A stretch of 64,000 bases of DNA from the NCBI GenBank assembly GCA_028583685.1, contig JAMXIF010001253.1:74025461-74089460 (forward strand). Reading direction: 5' to 3'. Source of the DNA: Petaurus breviceps papuanus (taxonomy: Eukaryota; Chordata; Mammalia; Diprotodontia; Petauridae). Under the pieces are notes generated by a model. That model worked only from the letters and a program-made list of their open reading frames with translations, searched no databases and was not told the origin of the DNA. Shown in pieces: positions 1-10,880 of this stretch. Each line of letters opens with the position of its first letter. Position 1 is the stretch's first letter. Made by a program: the position numbers and the translations under genes.

Positions 1-54
1 GAGTCTTACTGACTCCAAGCCCAGCACTCTATCCACTGTGCCACCTAACTGCCC
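1..54 (-). mobile_element. Marsupial tRNA-derived SINE, cut by window edge
   Basis: Read on the minus strand, this is the 5' head of the marsupial SINE: GGGCAGTTAGGTGGCACAGTGG, then a region matching the consensus up to GGAGTCAG. The rest lies outside the window. Confidence 0.8.
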
Positions 55-209
55 TTTCTTAGAAAAGTGGCTTATTTCTTGTACCCTAATTATATATTCA
101 GGATGAAGAATCCACACATGTCCTTCTCTTCAGCTTCCTTTAGTTGGGGTTTGGTGTGAGTGTGGGCTTGGATATGTATCAACAACTGAATATTTAAACC
201 TAAGCTGTA

Positions 210-219
210 NNNNNNNNNN
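210..219. other. Assembly gap (10 Ns)
   Basis: Ten unknown bases. They fall inside a spurious short reading frame on the minus strand. Confidence 0.99.
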
Positions 220-656
220 CCCAACATTGAGACACAGAATTGAGAAGAAACAGAGTACAAAATCTCCAATTTGCCTAGACAATTTGACAAACATTGAGTA
301 CTCATTGTTTAGAGAACACTATACTGGCTCCTAGGAGATCTATAAAGTTTAGACAACTCAGTCTCTGCCACCATGGAACTTATAGTTTAGTTGGGGAATA
401 AGACACAAATGTAGATAACCATTATACTCAATATTAATTTGTAACAGCAGTGTAATAACCCACCCTTATGTGATAAAGACCTCTTTCCATATTCTACTTC
501 TACCATATACTAGCTATGTTTTACCCAGAAATTTTCTAAAAGAGTAAATTTCAGATGAGTTGTTGATAAGCATTATGGGAAGGATTTTTCACACCCAAAG
601 TTGTGCCTACACTAAAATGAAATCTCAATCCCAGATCTCACCCCAAAACAAAAAAC

Positions 657-660
<4 letters not shown>
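220..660. other. Unassigned non-coding stretch
   Basis: AT-rich sequence with no repeat or gene that I recognise. Around 360-400 there is a faint resemblance to the L2 3' end read antisense. Confidence 0.5.
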
Positions 661-698
<38 letters not shown>

Positions 699-797
699 TC
701 CCTCTCTCTCTCTCCCCTCTCTATATATATGTACATATACATAGACACACACATACACATCTATATGTATGTACACATATATACATACATGCATAAG
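661..797. repeat. (CT)n followed by TA/CA microsatellite
   Basis: About 60 bases of near-pure CT dinucleotide, then TATATGTACATA and ACACACATAC runs. The short frames over it on both strands (poly-LS and poly-RE) are products of the repeat. Confidence 0.95.
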
Positions 798-861
798 GAC
801 TATAGTTATAACTATAAGACCTCCCCCAGCAGAATGTAGAGATGAGAACAATTTGTTCCAA

Positions 862-1128
862 TATCCATGAAGGTGGCTGAAGTAGGCACTATGGAGTACT
901 TAGAACTTGGTCAGACATCGAAGATGTCAAGGTCATCCATTGCATCCTGGACCATCACCAGTTGTCTTAACTTATGCCTTGAAACTGTTCTTTAATGATT
1001 CTGGAGGAGTTAGGAACACTAATGACTTTGTGCAACTCTGCCTCACTTAAATTCAGTTCATGAGCAATTGAAGACATCACCCCATGATGTCATTTGTCCC
1101 CTTCAAAAATGAAGGACAAACAACAATT
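862..1128 (+). mobile_element. Marsupial SINE with GAAGGACAAACAACAA tail
   Basis: Begins near AGGTGGCTGAAGTAGGCAC and ends GAAGGACAAACAACAATTAC. From memory this 3' tail is common in marsupial genomes. It is not the tRNA-Glu-like head seen in the other SINEs here. Family name not certain. Confidence 0.6.
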
Positions 1129-1439
1129 ACACACGTGTGTGTGAGCACGTGGTCTGAAGGTGAAGGCTGTTTATGATGGGGACATCAGAATTGGCTTCAT
1201 AGAGGAAAAGGAATTTGACCTAGGTGAGACTAACAAGGAAATCTACTTTGGTTCTGAATATCTCCAGTTTTTCTGTATAGAGTCTAATGTATTTGGTTAA
1301 GGCCAACCAAATGTGAATGGTGAAGATGTATTAAATTGAGAAAAGAGTGGTAATTTTTTAGGATACCATTTTTTTGACATCTCTAGAGAAAATGGTAAAG
1401 AATGCTTAAGGACTGAAGTTCAGGGATCCAGAAAGGGAA

Positions 1440-1680
1440 GGGCAACTGGTGGAAGGGATGCTGGTATATTTTAGCTCAAAATAAGAAATGTTTTTACAAC
1501 AAGAACTGTCCAACCTTAGAATGGCCTGTCTTAGTGGGGAATGGGTTTCCCATCAGTGGAGGTAAAGGTATAGTTTGGATGACCACCAAACAGGATTGCT
1601 ATAGAAGATGCCACATGGGAGGTTTGATTAAATGGCTTGTGAGGTCATTTGAAAATCTAAGAATCTATGATCACCTAGGA
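1440..1680 (+). mobile_element. CR1/L3-type LINE 3' fragment
   Basis: Contains AGAACTGTCCAACCTTAGAATGG, CCCATCAGTGGAGG, GGATGACCACC and a terminal GTGAGGTCATTTGAAAATCTAAGAATCTATGATC-like end. These are diverged forms of the CR1/L3 3' end. Heavily mutated and therefore old. Confidence 0.6.
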
Positions 1681-1811
1681 AATAAAAGAAGGTCATTTTA
1701 GGTCCATAATCAATGGTATTCCTATGCAAAATTTAATGGAATATCATGGAATAACAAATGGGGGGAATGAAGGAAGAGGGAGAAAGAAAGAGGTAGGGAG
1801 GGAGGAAGGGA

Positions 1812-1966
<155 letters not shown>

Positions 1967-2795
1967 ATTTGTCCTAGATCCTCTGTTCCTACTTTCTATC
2001 TCTGAGATGAGGGGAAAACTAAAATGCCACCACTTGGCCAGCTGAATTAACAGCAAGATAATAAGAACTGAGTCACCATCAAAGACTAGATGCTGCAGAA
2101 GGGAATGAGGAAGGAGAGAAAGGGGAGTTAAGAAAGAAAGAGGTCTAGTTCCCTGTATATAGTCTGCGCTTAACACTAGCATTAGTCCATAAGAACTTTT
2201 GCTATTTGTTACTTTTATACTTTCCATATATTATTTTAACCCCAACCGTAATCCCTTGTATGTTTCCTGTGTATTTTATAGTATTTAAAACATGCAAGAG
2301 GGTTGTTCAGTATATTGATTTCAGAAAACAGAGGCAGGTGAGGAGAGAGGTAGCGCTTGTATTCTTCCCCAGCAGGGGAACTGGGTATCTGGATTTTAGG
2401 GAAGCCAAGAAAATGATGTGAAATAATGAGATGAAAGCAGCCAGAAGAGGGCAGAAATGAGTTGGGCCTTGATGCTCCCCAATACAACAACAACAACAAC
2501 AAAACCCATGGTGGGAGGTTGCAGAGGTGGGGGGGGGGAGGAGAAAAGGGGAGGGCACAGTAACTGGTAGCTTGATATCACAGATTGATTCAGATCTTAT
2601 AGGGGCTTTGAGTAGGAGGCTTGGGGGGGGACTAAAAACTATAACTGGTATTGTTTTTATTTCATTAAAATTTCATTGTCTTTTCTCAACTAGCTTGGGA
2701 AGCTAACTATCATTTATAACATTGATGGGAAAATGCATTCCCTAAGATTTCTTGAAAATACATTTTTAGTATGCCCTCCATTTAGAGACTGATTT
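1967..2795. other. Unassigned stretch with short simple repeats
   Basis: Holds a (CAA)n run near 2485, a G run near 2530 and another near 2624. No element or gene recognised. Small frames here lack any domain or codon support. Confidence 0.5.
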
Positions 2796-2799
2796 CATG

Positions 2800-3055
2800 T
2801 TTCACAGAAGTGCAGTATGGGGATAGAGAGCTGGAAGTGGAATCGGGAAGATTTGGGACTATATCCCACCTCAGGCACATCACACATACTAGCTGTGTGA
2901 CCAGAGAGCTGGAATTGAAGTCAGAAAAACTTGAGTTAAAATTCAGCTCATACTTTACTAGCAAGTCACTCAACTGCTCTGAGTCTCAATTTTCTTATCT
3001 ATAAAATGAGAATTTGATGACCTTTCCATGATCTTTTGATGGTCTTTTCCATGTC
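2800..3055 (+). mobile_element. MIR/THER1-like SINE, possibly two overlapping copies
   Basis: Two head-like segments occur, GGGATAGAGAGCTGGAAGTGG and later CCAGAGAGCTGGAATTGAAG. They are followed by CTAGCAAGTCACTCAACTGC and TTATCTATAAAATGAGAAT, the CORE-SINE body. The doubled head suggests one SINE inserted in or joined to another. Confidence 0.65.
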
Positions 3056-3292
3056 TAAACCATGATTTTCTGAATTGTCATGCTTAACCTACATTTTCCC
3101 ATAATTCTTTCAACTTCTGCCATTTCACTGAAATACTTTGTCTTGGGACTTTGACTAGGATGTACTTTTGCAAAAGCAAAACAAAAAAAAATCTCAATAG
3201 GACTGGGAAGATGGCAACAACTTTCTTTACCTTATATTCTTGGTCATTATAGGAACTTATTTTATGAAAATTGGTGATGTTTGATTATTTTA

Positions 3293-3437
3293 TTTTTTTT
3301 GGAGGGCAGTTGGGGTTAAGTGACTTGCCGAAAGTCACACAGCTAGTAATTGTGTCAAGTGTCTGAGGCCGGATTCAAACTCCAGTCCTCTTGACTCCAG
3401 GGCTGGTGCTCTATTCACTGCACCACCTAGCTGCCCC
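3293..3437 (-). mobile_element. Short marsupial tRNA SINE (WSINE-like), minus
   Basis: Poly-T, then GGGTTAAGTGACTTGCC and a terminal GCACCACCTAGCTGCCCC. AAAATTGGT occurs both just upstream (near 3268) and right after the element, a possible target-site duplication. The A-tail suggests L1-type mobilisation. Confidence 0.85.
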
Positions 3438-3879
3438 AAAATTGGTTTGTAAATTTAGAATGCAATCTCATTTTAGAGGCCTAACCAAAGGTCACTTGGC
3501 ACTTTCTATTAAATAAATGACCCCTCTAGTTGAGGTCAAGGCATAGTTTCATTGTAACAAACTGGTATTGGGAACTCATTTATACTTTTTGAATGGTATC
3601 TGGAGTATTTTTTTCCTAACGGTATCCCTGGTCACATTTCCAAAGGAATAGTAACAAATCAAAATCCAGGATAATTTTTCTGTAACCAGGGATAGTGAAA
3701 GGTTTGAAACGATGTCAAAAGCTCAATTTTAAAAGTTGACAATGTTTCTTCCAGAGAAGAAAATACTTGGGGAAAAGATGGGAATGGGAAAGTATGTCAT
3801 GTAGAAGAGGGAGTAGTCATGCTGTTTGTGGTTCTAATGAATAGAACAGGGAAAAGGGAAGAAAAAGAAGAAGGAAAAT

Positions 3880-4000
3880 AGGTTTTAGTTAAAAAAAAGG
3901 AAACATTTCTAACAGGAGCTGTCCAACCTTAGAATGACTTACTTAGGGGGCAGTAAGCTTCCCATAATTAGAGATAGGATATGTTCAACACCAATATTTA
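3880..4000 (+). mobile_element. CR1/L3 3' fragment
   Basis: ACAGGAGCTGTCCAACCTTAGAATG matches the same diverged LINE segment as the copy near 1.5 kb. Short and old. Confidence 0.5.
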
Positions 4001-4790
4001 GGTATTACAGTGAGAGATCTAGGTGTGTAGATGAATAGATGGATGAGAAATGAAATCTTGATCAATCGTGTAGATAGTATATGTAAAAAATCAACCAATT
4101 AAACAAAAATCGTCCATCTGTACCTTTATTTATAATTAATTCTAATGGGTACGTGTCCTTCTCATTTGTGTTTTAAATTAGAAACTATTATTTTAAAGAT
4201 TAGTTTAGCTTGAATACTGTGAGAGTTAATTTGTGTAGGGAATATCTGTGCTGAAGTGTATAGATGAGCTTTTGCAAAATTTGAATGAGTAATGATATAA
4301 TTAGAAGTGATTGTTTGGAAGAAAGTCAAGTATAACTGACATTAAACAAACACAGGATTCTTCTAAAAACATCTGGTATCAGTGAAGATTGTATGCAAGC
4401 TGTCCAGAGTTGGTTTTTTGCAGTATGCTACACTTGTTTTTGCTAGATATACTGACTTTAATGGAATTTTTACCCCCTCCCCCAAAGAAAATACACATTA
4501 CATAGTCAAAGCAAAAAGGCAAATTTCCACATTGAAATATCGACATAGATAGTTCAGGTATATAACACTTCATTTATATAGTAGAGTACTTTATGACTAC
4601 AAATCATTTTGTTTTTCTTTAATATTTCCATAGATGATATTTCTTTGATATAGGCATTTTCTCCAATGGTGCAGACTGCAAAGCATTCACACCTAAGTTT
4701 CCATTCTGACACTTCCTCATGTTTCCTCCAAAACCTTCAGGAGATCAACTTAATGAATTAGAGGTCTTTGAGGTCTTGCTATTTCATAGA
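4001..4790. other. Unassigned AT-rich stretch
   Basis: No repeat family, RNA gene or credible reading frame recognised. The 64-codon minus frame at 4379-4573 has no supporting features. Confidence 0.5.
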
Positions 4791-4794
4791 CAAT

Positions 4795-4965
4795 AATACA
4801 CTATATGGAAGAGCTGGATTTGAAGACAGAGAAGTTGGGTTCAGATTGTGACTTGGGTAAATAATTTTACCTCTGGGCTTCATTTTTTTTATCTATAAAA
4901 TACACAGTTGTACAGGATGACCTCAGACATCCTTTCCTACCCTAAAACCTATAATGTTTTGTTAC
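4795..4965 (+). mobile_element. MIR-type SINE
   Basis: AGAGCTGGATTTGAAGACAGAG, GACTTGGGTAAATAATTTTACCTC and TATCTATAAAATACACAG form the diverged MIR core in the sense orientation. Confidence 0.6.
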
Positions 4966-5149
4966 TCTTTCCCCTTACTCACCTCTTTTTGCAATTAAAC
5001 ATTTTTTGAGGATGTCATTAAAATTGATTTTTACTTTTTATTCATGTTCGATAATATTTTATGGTCTATTTATATCTACCATGATCTTTCCATTTTCCTT
5101 TGGGCAATAAACAATTTCTATTTTTGTCTTTTGAGATTTGCAGCCATCA

Positions 5150-5240
5150 TCTCACCAAAAGAGTCTTAGTATTGAAAAGAATGATTGCTGTTTCAGGAAG
5201 AAACTTGGGAGTCATTGAAATGACTTTAATTCCCAAATTT
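5150..5240 (-). mobile_element. RTE/Bov-B LINE fragment, left part
   Basis: GAGTCTTAGTATTGAAAAGAATG aligns with the same segment of the clearer RTE relic near 27.5 kb. Separated from its continuation (5595-5830) by an L2 tip and a SINE. Confidence 0.5.
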
Positions 5241-5267
5241 AATCCAGTTTGTTTTCTTCTTCCATTT

Positions 5268-5590
5268 ATTTAGCACAGTACCTGGTACATTATGTTTGTT
5301 GGCATTCAATCATTTCAGTCATGTGACTCTTCATGATTCCATTTAAGATTTTCTTGGCAAAGATACTGGAGAGATTTGCCATTTCCTTTCCTAGCTCATT
5401 TTTTTATATATGAGGAAACTGAGGCAAACAGGGTTAAGTGACTTGCCCAAGGTCACACAGCTAGTGACTGTCTGAAGCTGAAGTTGTATTTAGGTCTTCC
5501 TGACTCCAGTCCAGGGCTCTATACGCTGTACCACCTAGCTGCCCTTTGGCACATAGTAAGAGCTTAATAAATGGTGGTTGACTAACTTTC
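5268..5590 (+). mobile_element. L2 3' tip split by a SINE
   Basis: TAGCACAGTACCTGGTACAT and, after the SINE, TTGGCACATAGTAAGAGCTTAATAAATGG together give the classic L2 3' terminus. The TGGYACAT duplicated at the junctions is the likely target-site duplication of the SINE. Confidence 0.7.
5303..5544 (-). mobile_element. Long marsupial SINE with RTE-like tail (MAR1-like)
   Basis: Read on the minus strand: a tRNA-like head (GGGCAGCTAGGTGGTACAGCG), a middle with GACTTGCCC/GAGGAAACTGAGGCAAAC, then TATCTTTGCCAAGAAAATC and the tail GAAGAGTCACATGACTGAAATG. That tail resembles the Bov-B/RTE 3' end, implying RTE machinery moved it. Nested in L2. Confidence 0.85.
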
Positions 5591-5594
5591 TGAT

Positions 5595-5850
5595 TCTGCG
5601 TCTGATTCATTGTCCTCCTTCAGGCTCTGTACAACTGATATGTCCTGATGAATCATTTACTTCTATGGTCTATCTACCCAAATGGAAATTACTATTTGAA
5701 TAGGCATTTTTCATTTGCTTGGTTTTTCTTGTATAGCCTATTAGACTGAACTCTTTTGGGTGGTTGCTAATCTTACATAGGAAGTAATATAGTCTTCAAG
5801 GTCTTGAAGCAATTAGCATCTCTTTCAAACAGAAGTATCTGAAGAATCTC
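5595..5850 (-). mobile_element. RTE/Bov-B LINE fragment, right part
   Basis: GGCATTTTTCATTTGCTTGG is antisense to the reverse-transcriptase C-terminal segment that reads KQMKNA in the 27.5-kb copy. Continues the fragment at 5150-5240. Confidence 0.55.
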
Positions 5851-6604
5851 TCTTTCTAGAGAATCCTGACACTATTTGGATTCTGCTCTAGAAATTTTTC
5901 ACAGCAGGAGCAAATATCTTTAGCAAGTACATATAATTCTATTGTGCCTTGTTTGATATTAATTTTTTGATATAATCAAAGAGTTCTTGAGCAAAGTGAT
6001 CACTTGATCTACACCCCTCCCCCCAAAAAATAACTGTGGAATTCCCTAAATTCAGAAATCCCAGTCTTTATTTCTGCTTACCCCTGACCTTACAAACTTC
6101 ATAAAATCAGGCCTGTTTCCTCTCTTCACCCTCTTTCTCCATTCCTGCCCAACCTAAAACTCCACCACTTGGATTCTTTACTAGGAGAGGTGTTGTAAGT
6201 CAGTAATTTCAAACTCAAAGAGAAACAAGGCCATTAAACATAAAGATCTCTACAGCCAGATACCGACTTAGAAAACCACACACATCTGTGATTTGATCAG
6301 GTGAGACTCTGGGAAGCTGTTGTTGAAAGCCCCCCCCCCCCCCCTTTGAAAAACCCAGATGTTGATTTAGTATGGATGTAATGATTGGACAGTTTGGAAA
6401 CCTGTCTGCTTCTCTGTCTTGATAATTCTGTCTGTATACTCTGAAGTTTGGGGTGCTGACCTTTTTCCCCTGAACTAGGTAAACAACACATATTTAACTG
6501 ATTAAGCTTGTTAACCCTTTTTGAGTTGCTTTCCTTTAACAAAGCAGATCTAAGAACCTGTGTTGGCAGCCACCCTGGGGATGCTGGGGTGCTTGCTGCT
6601 ACAG
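5851..6604. other. Mostly unassigned; possible hAT scrap and a poly-C run
   Basis: 6198-6290 (GTCAGTAATTTCAAACTCAAAG and GACTTAGAAAACCAC) resembles part of the hAT element seen whole at 16243-16444. Positions 6330-6344 are a 15-base C homopolymer. Otherwise nothing recognised. Confidence 0.45.
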
Positions 6605-6900
6605 AGAGTAACAGGGTCAGATCTGTGACTTAGGAAGATTGTTTTTGACAGCATTTTGAAGGATCAATTGAAGGGGAATTGAAAGGAAAGGCCTAGAAGC
6701 AGGGAAATAAATTAGGAAAATATATAATAATTCTGGTAAGAAGTAAGGAAGATTTGCACCATGATAGTGGTTGTTTGGATGGAAGGAAGAAGATTGACAT
6801 GAGATATTATGGAAATAAAAAGACAAGACTGTTTGCCAACTACATGGTTATAAGAGTGATTGAGATGGAAAAGTCAAAGATATCTCTAAGGCTGCTTTCC
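6605..6900 (-). mobile_element. L2 LINE ORF2 fragment, antisense
   Basis: AACAGGGTCAGATCTGTGACTTAGGAAGATTG is the reverse complement of the L2 segment encoding the C-terminal RT region, compare the better copy at 51.2 kb. Degenerate. Confidence 0.55.
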
Positions 6901-6984
6901 TTCTGCATATATTTTTATGTTAAATGCTTACTGATTTCAGAAGAAATTTGAAAGTGCAGAGAAAAGTCAGGTTTGGAGGGTTGA

Positions 6985-7085
6985 GAGCCCCAAAATAATA
7001 GCTAACCTTTATATAGGACTTTCGACCTACAGCAAATTATATTAGCCTCATGACAACCCTGGGAGGGAGGTAATATTGCAGTAAA
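6985..7085 (-). mobile_element. MIR/THER1 3' fragment, minus
   Basis: AATAATAGCTAACCTTTATATAGG and CTCATGACAACCCTGGGAGG match the CORE-SINE tail read antisense. Confidence 0.6.
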
Positions 7086-7271
7086 GGAGTCTGGAATTTG
7101 TTTGCAAGGGGCTAAGAAGTGAGTGGGATTTGAAAAAATGGAATGTAGATAAGTTTTTCTTGGGTTTTGTCTGTGACATTTATTAAAAGATAATGGATTA
7201 CAACTGAAGGGGGAGGCAGGGTCCAGTGAAGTTTGTTTTGTGTTTGTGTACATGCATGCTTGTATGTGTGC

Positions 7272-7560
7272 ATGGATTCATGTGTGTCAAGTCAATAAAT
7301 GCAATAAAGATTTATTGAGTACTCACTATGTGCCAAGCACTATGCCAAGCTCTGGGGATATAATTAAGAAAAAGATAATCCCTGCCCTCAAGGAGTTTAT
7401 AATCTAATGGGATAAGACAACATAGAAAAGTAAGCTGAAAAGCAGAGCTGGGGGACAGGAGGAGTGCATGTTAAAGGGGGAGGAAAGAACACCCCAGGGT
7501 ACTTGGAGTGCAAACCAAGCAGATCTGCAAGTGGAAAATGAAGAGTTAGCTGGAGAATCC
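7272..7560 (-). mobile_element. L2 LINE 3' end, minus
   Basis: TTTATTGAGTACTCACTATGTGCC, AAGCTCTGGGGATA and CCTGCCCTCAAGGAGTTTATAATCTAATGGG are the canonical L2 3' end read antisense. Fades after about 7450. Confidence 0.75.
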
Positions 7561-8028
7561 AGATCCAGCCCCTTATCAAGGAGAGGTTTAGGAGGACTTT
7601 AGTGTCCTGCGCTCTAGTTCTCTAATCAGAGAAGAGACTGAGGGAATTGGTAAGGTGTAGAGTATCCAAAACTGAATTAATTGTATTATGATGAGATTTC
7701 TGATGATCAGTTTATCCTGGGTGGAGCATCATATTCCTTGAAGTTCCAACCAAGCACAGCTGCAGATACAATGTGAAGTGTGTGTGTGTGTATTTTAATG
7801 CTTCAGAAAACTTGAATATGATGTTTTTAAGCAATGAGCTAGTGGATAAAGAGAGATTGGAGATGGTGAAAATGATCAAAGAATCAAATTCATTAAAGAG
7901 AAAGGAGTGGATTATGTCACAGGCAAAGGTAATGGGGCAGCCTTGGCTCAAAGGAGGGTAGCCTCTTCCTCAAAGAATGGAAAAGAAGAGAAAATAGGTA
8001 GGGGTAACATAAGAAACAGAGAAGACAG
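7561..8028. other. Unassigned, possible L2-related
   Basis: A short GT run at 7780-7791. The 7840-7990 part (GGAGATGGTGAAAATG, CAGCCTTGGCTCAAAGG) may be a further diverged antisense LINE piece, but I cannot prove it. Confidence 0.35.
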
Positions 8029-8289
<261 letters not shown>

Positions 8290-8293
8290 ATGA

Positions 8294-8460
8294 ACAGTCA
8301 AGTAACATTTATTAAATTCTTACTGTGTACAAGGTACTTATGTTAAATGTTAGGGAAAAAATACAAACAAGCAAGACAATTCCTGTCCTCAAGGAACTTA
8401 CATTCTATTGGGGAAGACAATACTTGAAGGGGATGTGGATAAACCAAGTTTTCTTAGTCA
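8294..8460 (-). mobile_element. L2 LINE 3' end, minus
   Basis: AACATTTATTAAATTCTTACTGTG, then ATTCCTGTCCTCAAGGAACTTACATTCTATTGGGG: the L2 3' end antisense, abutting the GATA array. Confidence 0.75.
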
Positions 8461-8799
8461 ATTTGGGTGTGACATCTTTTGCTGAAATACATATAGAAGA
8501 CGCTTAAGCAAAGAGAAGGGAGTAGCCATTTGGGCAGTATGATAGAATAAAATAAGATAAAAAAATTTTAATTGCCATGCAACAGTGACCCAGTTAAGTC
8601 CAGCTAGCATGAATTTGTAATCACTACATCCAACATTATTTAGGACCTCAGAAGTAGGAGCAAAATATAGATAATTGGGGTGATGAGGGTTAAGATATGT
8701 TAAGACATGAATTGTGATAGGAAAAGGGAGCAAGGTATTCAAAGGCAGAGAAATATATAGTTTGGTCAACTATAGGTTAAAGACAGATGGGAGGAAAAG
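8461..8799. other. Unassigned stretch between L2 pieces
   Basis: Purine-rich, without a recognised element. Probably the eroded interior of the minus-strand LINE copy on either side. Confidence 0.35.
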
Positions 8800-9440
8800 T
8801 AAGTCATAATACATATAATGTAATGGTATAACATAGAAGGGTATAGGAACAGAAGGTCATGGTGAGAATGAAGAACAGTTTTAGAAAGTGTAGCAGAAAA
8901 AGAGATAGCAAGTCATGATCATAGAAGGTAATTTCAGAATTCATTATCATTCTTACAGCAGAGTTAGTGACATGGTAAGATGGTAAAATTTGGTTGTCCA
9001 TGAGTGTCTGCAATGCCTTAAATACTTGGAAGTTGAGAAGGTTTCTTGACTGAGAGACCAAAATTTTTAGTGTTATATCAATATGGATATGGAAGTCAAC
9101 AAGTATGAAGATGGTGTTTGGGATACAGAGAAAGACTGATCTAGGGGCTGAGTCCCTTGGTAAAAATAAGGAATGATTAATAGAATGAAATGAGTTGGAC
9201 TAAGTAATGACAGAGAATGGAATGAATCACAAAACTGAAAAGATTTCTGAATGACAGTGGAATAGTGGTCTTGTCGTGAAAATGGAGAAAAAGAAACATC
9301 TGCTTCCTGGGCAATCAGTGATAATAGAAGGCTGAGTAAATTTTGTTTTTCTGTGGCATTTTGAATGAACTGGAAGAGCAGGGACTCCATGCATGGCAGT
9401 AGGGACAACAAGGCCTCCAAATCTAATCCCAAAAAGGGAT
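8800..9440 (-). mobile_element. L2/CR1-type LINE endonuclease-region relic, minus
   Basis: On the minus strand one frame reads VDFHIHID (9085-9115), a decayed form of the GDFNIHID motif of apurinic-type LINE endonucleases. Further on come SEITFYDHDLLSLF-like residues (8880-8945), matching the family's SDHNLLS motif. The motifs fall in shifting frames, so the copy is dead. Upstream (9150-9440) an open 119-codon frame carries no known motif and may be the preceding part of the same domain. Confidence 0.6.
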
Positions 9441-10150
9441 TAGGGATAAAGCTGCCACAGGGATGTTGAAAGTAGGAATAAATTTTGGAACCTTGATGTT
9501 AGTTTGTGGTTGTCCCCACTTATAGGTTTGCTTGGTGGTAATCAAGAGGTTGAAATATTATTTGCCTGGTCTGTGGGTTCTGGGCACAGTACATAATAAA
9601 TTATTCTTTCCTAATCTGGTTGCTTAGTGTTTATAGAAAGCCATTGTCTTCTAGGCAACATAGGGCAGAACAAGTATTGCCCTCACATGTACACCCTGGG
9701 GAAAATAGCCTCCTAAAATTTAATTTCTGAGAACTGTTGTATTTAGGACACCCACCTTCACCAAGCTGAGGGATGGCAGCTTCCTCCCTGCTCTTCAGCC
9801 AGGGAACATGTGTTTTGTTTCAGTCATCTGAGTTGAGGGATCTGTATTTATTTGAACTTGTTTTATTTAGTGAGTGCAGCCATTCTCCAGCACTGGTCAG
9901 TGTTTCCTACTCTTGAAAACACACTTGATCCTAGATATGATCATTACTTAGTAGTTACTAGGGTTTTCAGAAATTTACAAAATGTTATTTATGATCACTT
10001 AGGATAGCTAATATTTACTTAACTATTTACAAGGTGTTTTTAATCTTGCACTGTTCACTCAACATGGTCAAGCTGTCCAAGGTGAACCAAATAAATTCCT
10101 ATGAACTAACTAACCTTCCTTGGAGTAAATGAGACTATAAAAATAACACT
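9441..10150. other. Unassigned stretch
   Basis: No repeat or gene recognised with confidence. 9995-10050 may be a faint MIR tail. Confidence 0.45.
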
Positions 10151-10225
10151 TTATGTTATAGCATGCTTTCCCAATATCAAGCACTTTCACATCATCATCA
10201 TCGTCATCATCATCATCATCTAAAA
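10151..10225 (-). mobile_element. MIR tail with (CAT)n
   Basis: ATCAAGCACTTTCACATCATCATCATCG: MIR 3' tail antisense with an ATC trinucleotide expansion. Confidence 0.5.
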
Positions 10226-10274
10226 ATAATGCCATATATTTATATGGTGCCTTCCCATTACAAGGTATTCTCAC

Positions 10275-10460
10275 ATAACAACAGCAATAACAACTGACAT
10301 TTATAGAGCATTTTAAGTTTGCAAAGCACTTAATGTGTATATCTTATTTCTTGCCTCACAACAATCTGATGAGATTAAGTACCTCTGACATTGTTATTCT
10401 CACTTTATGGATGAGGAATTTGAGACTCATAAATTGCTCACAGTCATGCAGCTGTGTTTG
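10275..10460 (-). mobile_element. MIR SINE, minus
   Basis: GACATTTATAGAGCATTTTAAG, TTGCAAAGCACTTAATGTG, CTCACAACAATCTGATGAG and TTATGGATGAGGAATTTGAGACTC form the full MIR core antisense. Confidence 0.75.
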
Positions 10461-10485
10461 AGCTTATGTTGGTTTCCGGACTCCA

Positions 10486-10680
10486 AGTCAGGGTGCCACA
10501 GTGGAAAGAGAACCTGGGTTCAAATAACACCTTTGACACTTACTGCCAGTGAGACATTGGAAAGGTCAGTTAATTTCTCTGGGCTTCAATTTCCTCATTT
10601 ATAAAATGAAGGGGGTTGGACTAGATGACCTCTAGGACCCTTTCCAGATCTAAGTCTATGCTCCAATGACCCATCATTCC
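10486..10680 (+). mobile_element. MIR/THER-type SINE with CR1-like tail
   Basis: Head GGTGCCACAGTGGAAAGAG, middle TTCAAATAACACC/TTTCCTCATTTATAAAATG, 3' end GGACTAGATGACCTCTAGGACCC. The last segment resembles CR1/L3 3' ends. Confidence 0.65.
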
Positions 10681-10689
10681 TTCTTCTAT

Positions 10690-10880
10690 GCAATGTTATC
10701 TCAACAAGTCCCTCAACAATTATACAAGGAAGGTGCTATTATTCCCATTCTGCTAATTAGGAAGTGGGTTTAGGGAGTTTAAACCATCACAGAGATAATA
10801 CAAGCCTTAGTCAAGATTGAAACTAACATCTTCTGAACCAAGTAATCCATCTTTCCATTTATGCTACATTGTAGTAATGA
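10690..10880 (-). mobile_element. MIR SINE, minus, degraded
   Basis: GGTGCTATTATTCCCATTCTGC and a following diverged gene-internal-like core match MIR antisense. Confidence 0.5.

Noticed and set aside
9073-9432. 119-codon minus-strand frame as a host gene
   Set aside because: It lies directly upstream of a decayed LINE endonuclease in the same strand and lacks any motif of its own. Better explained as LINE relic.
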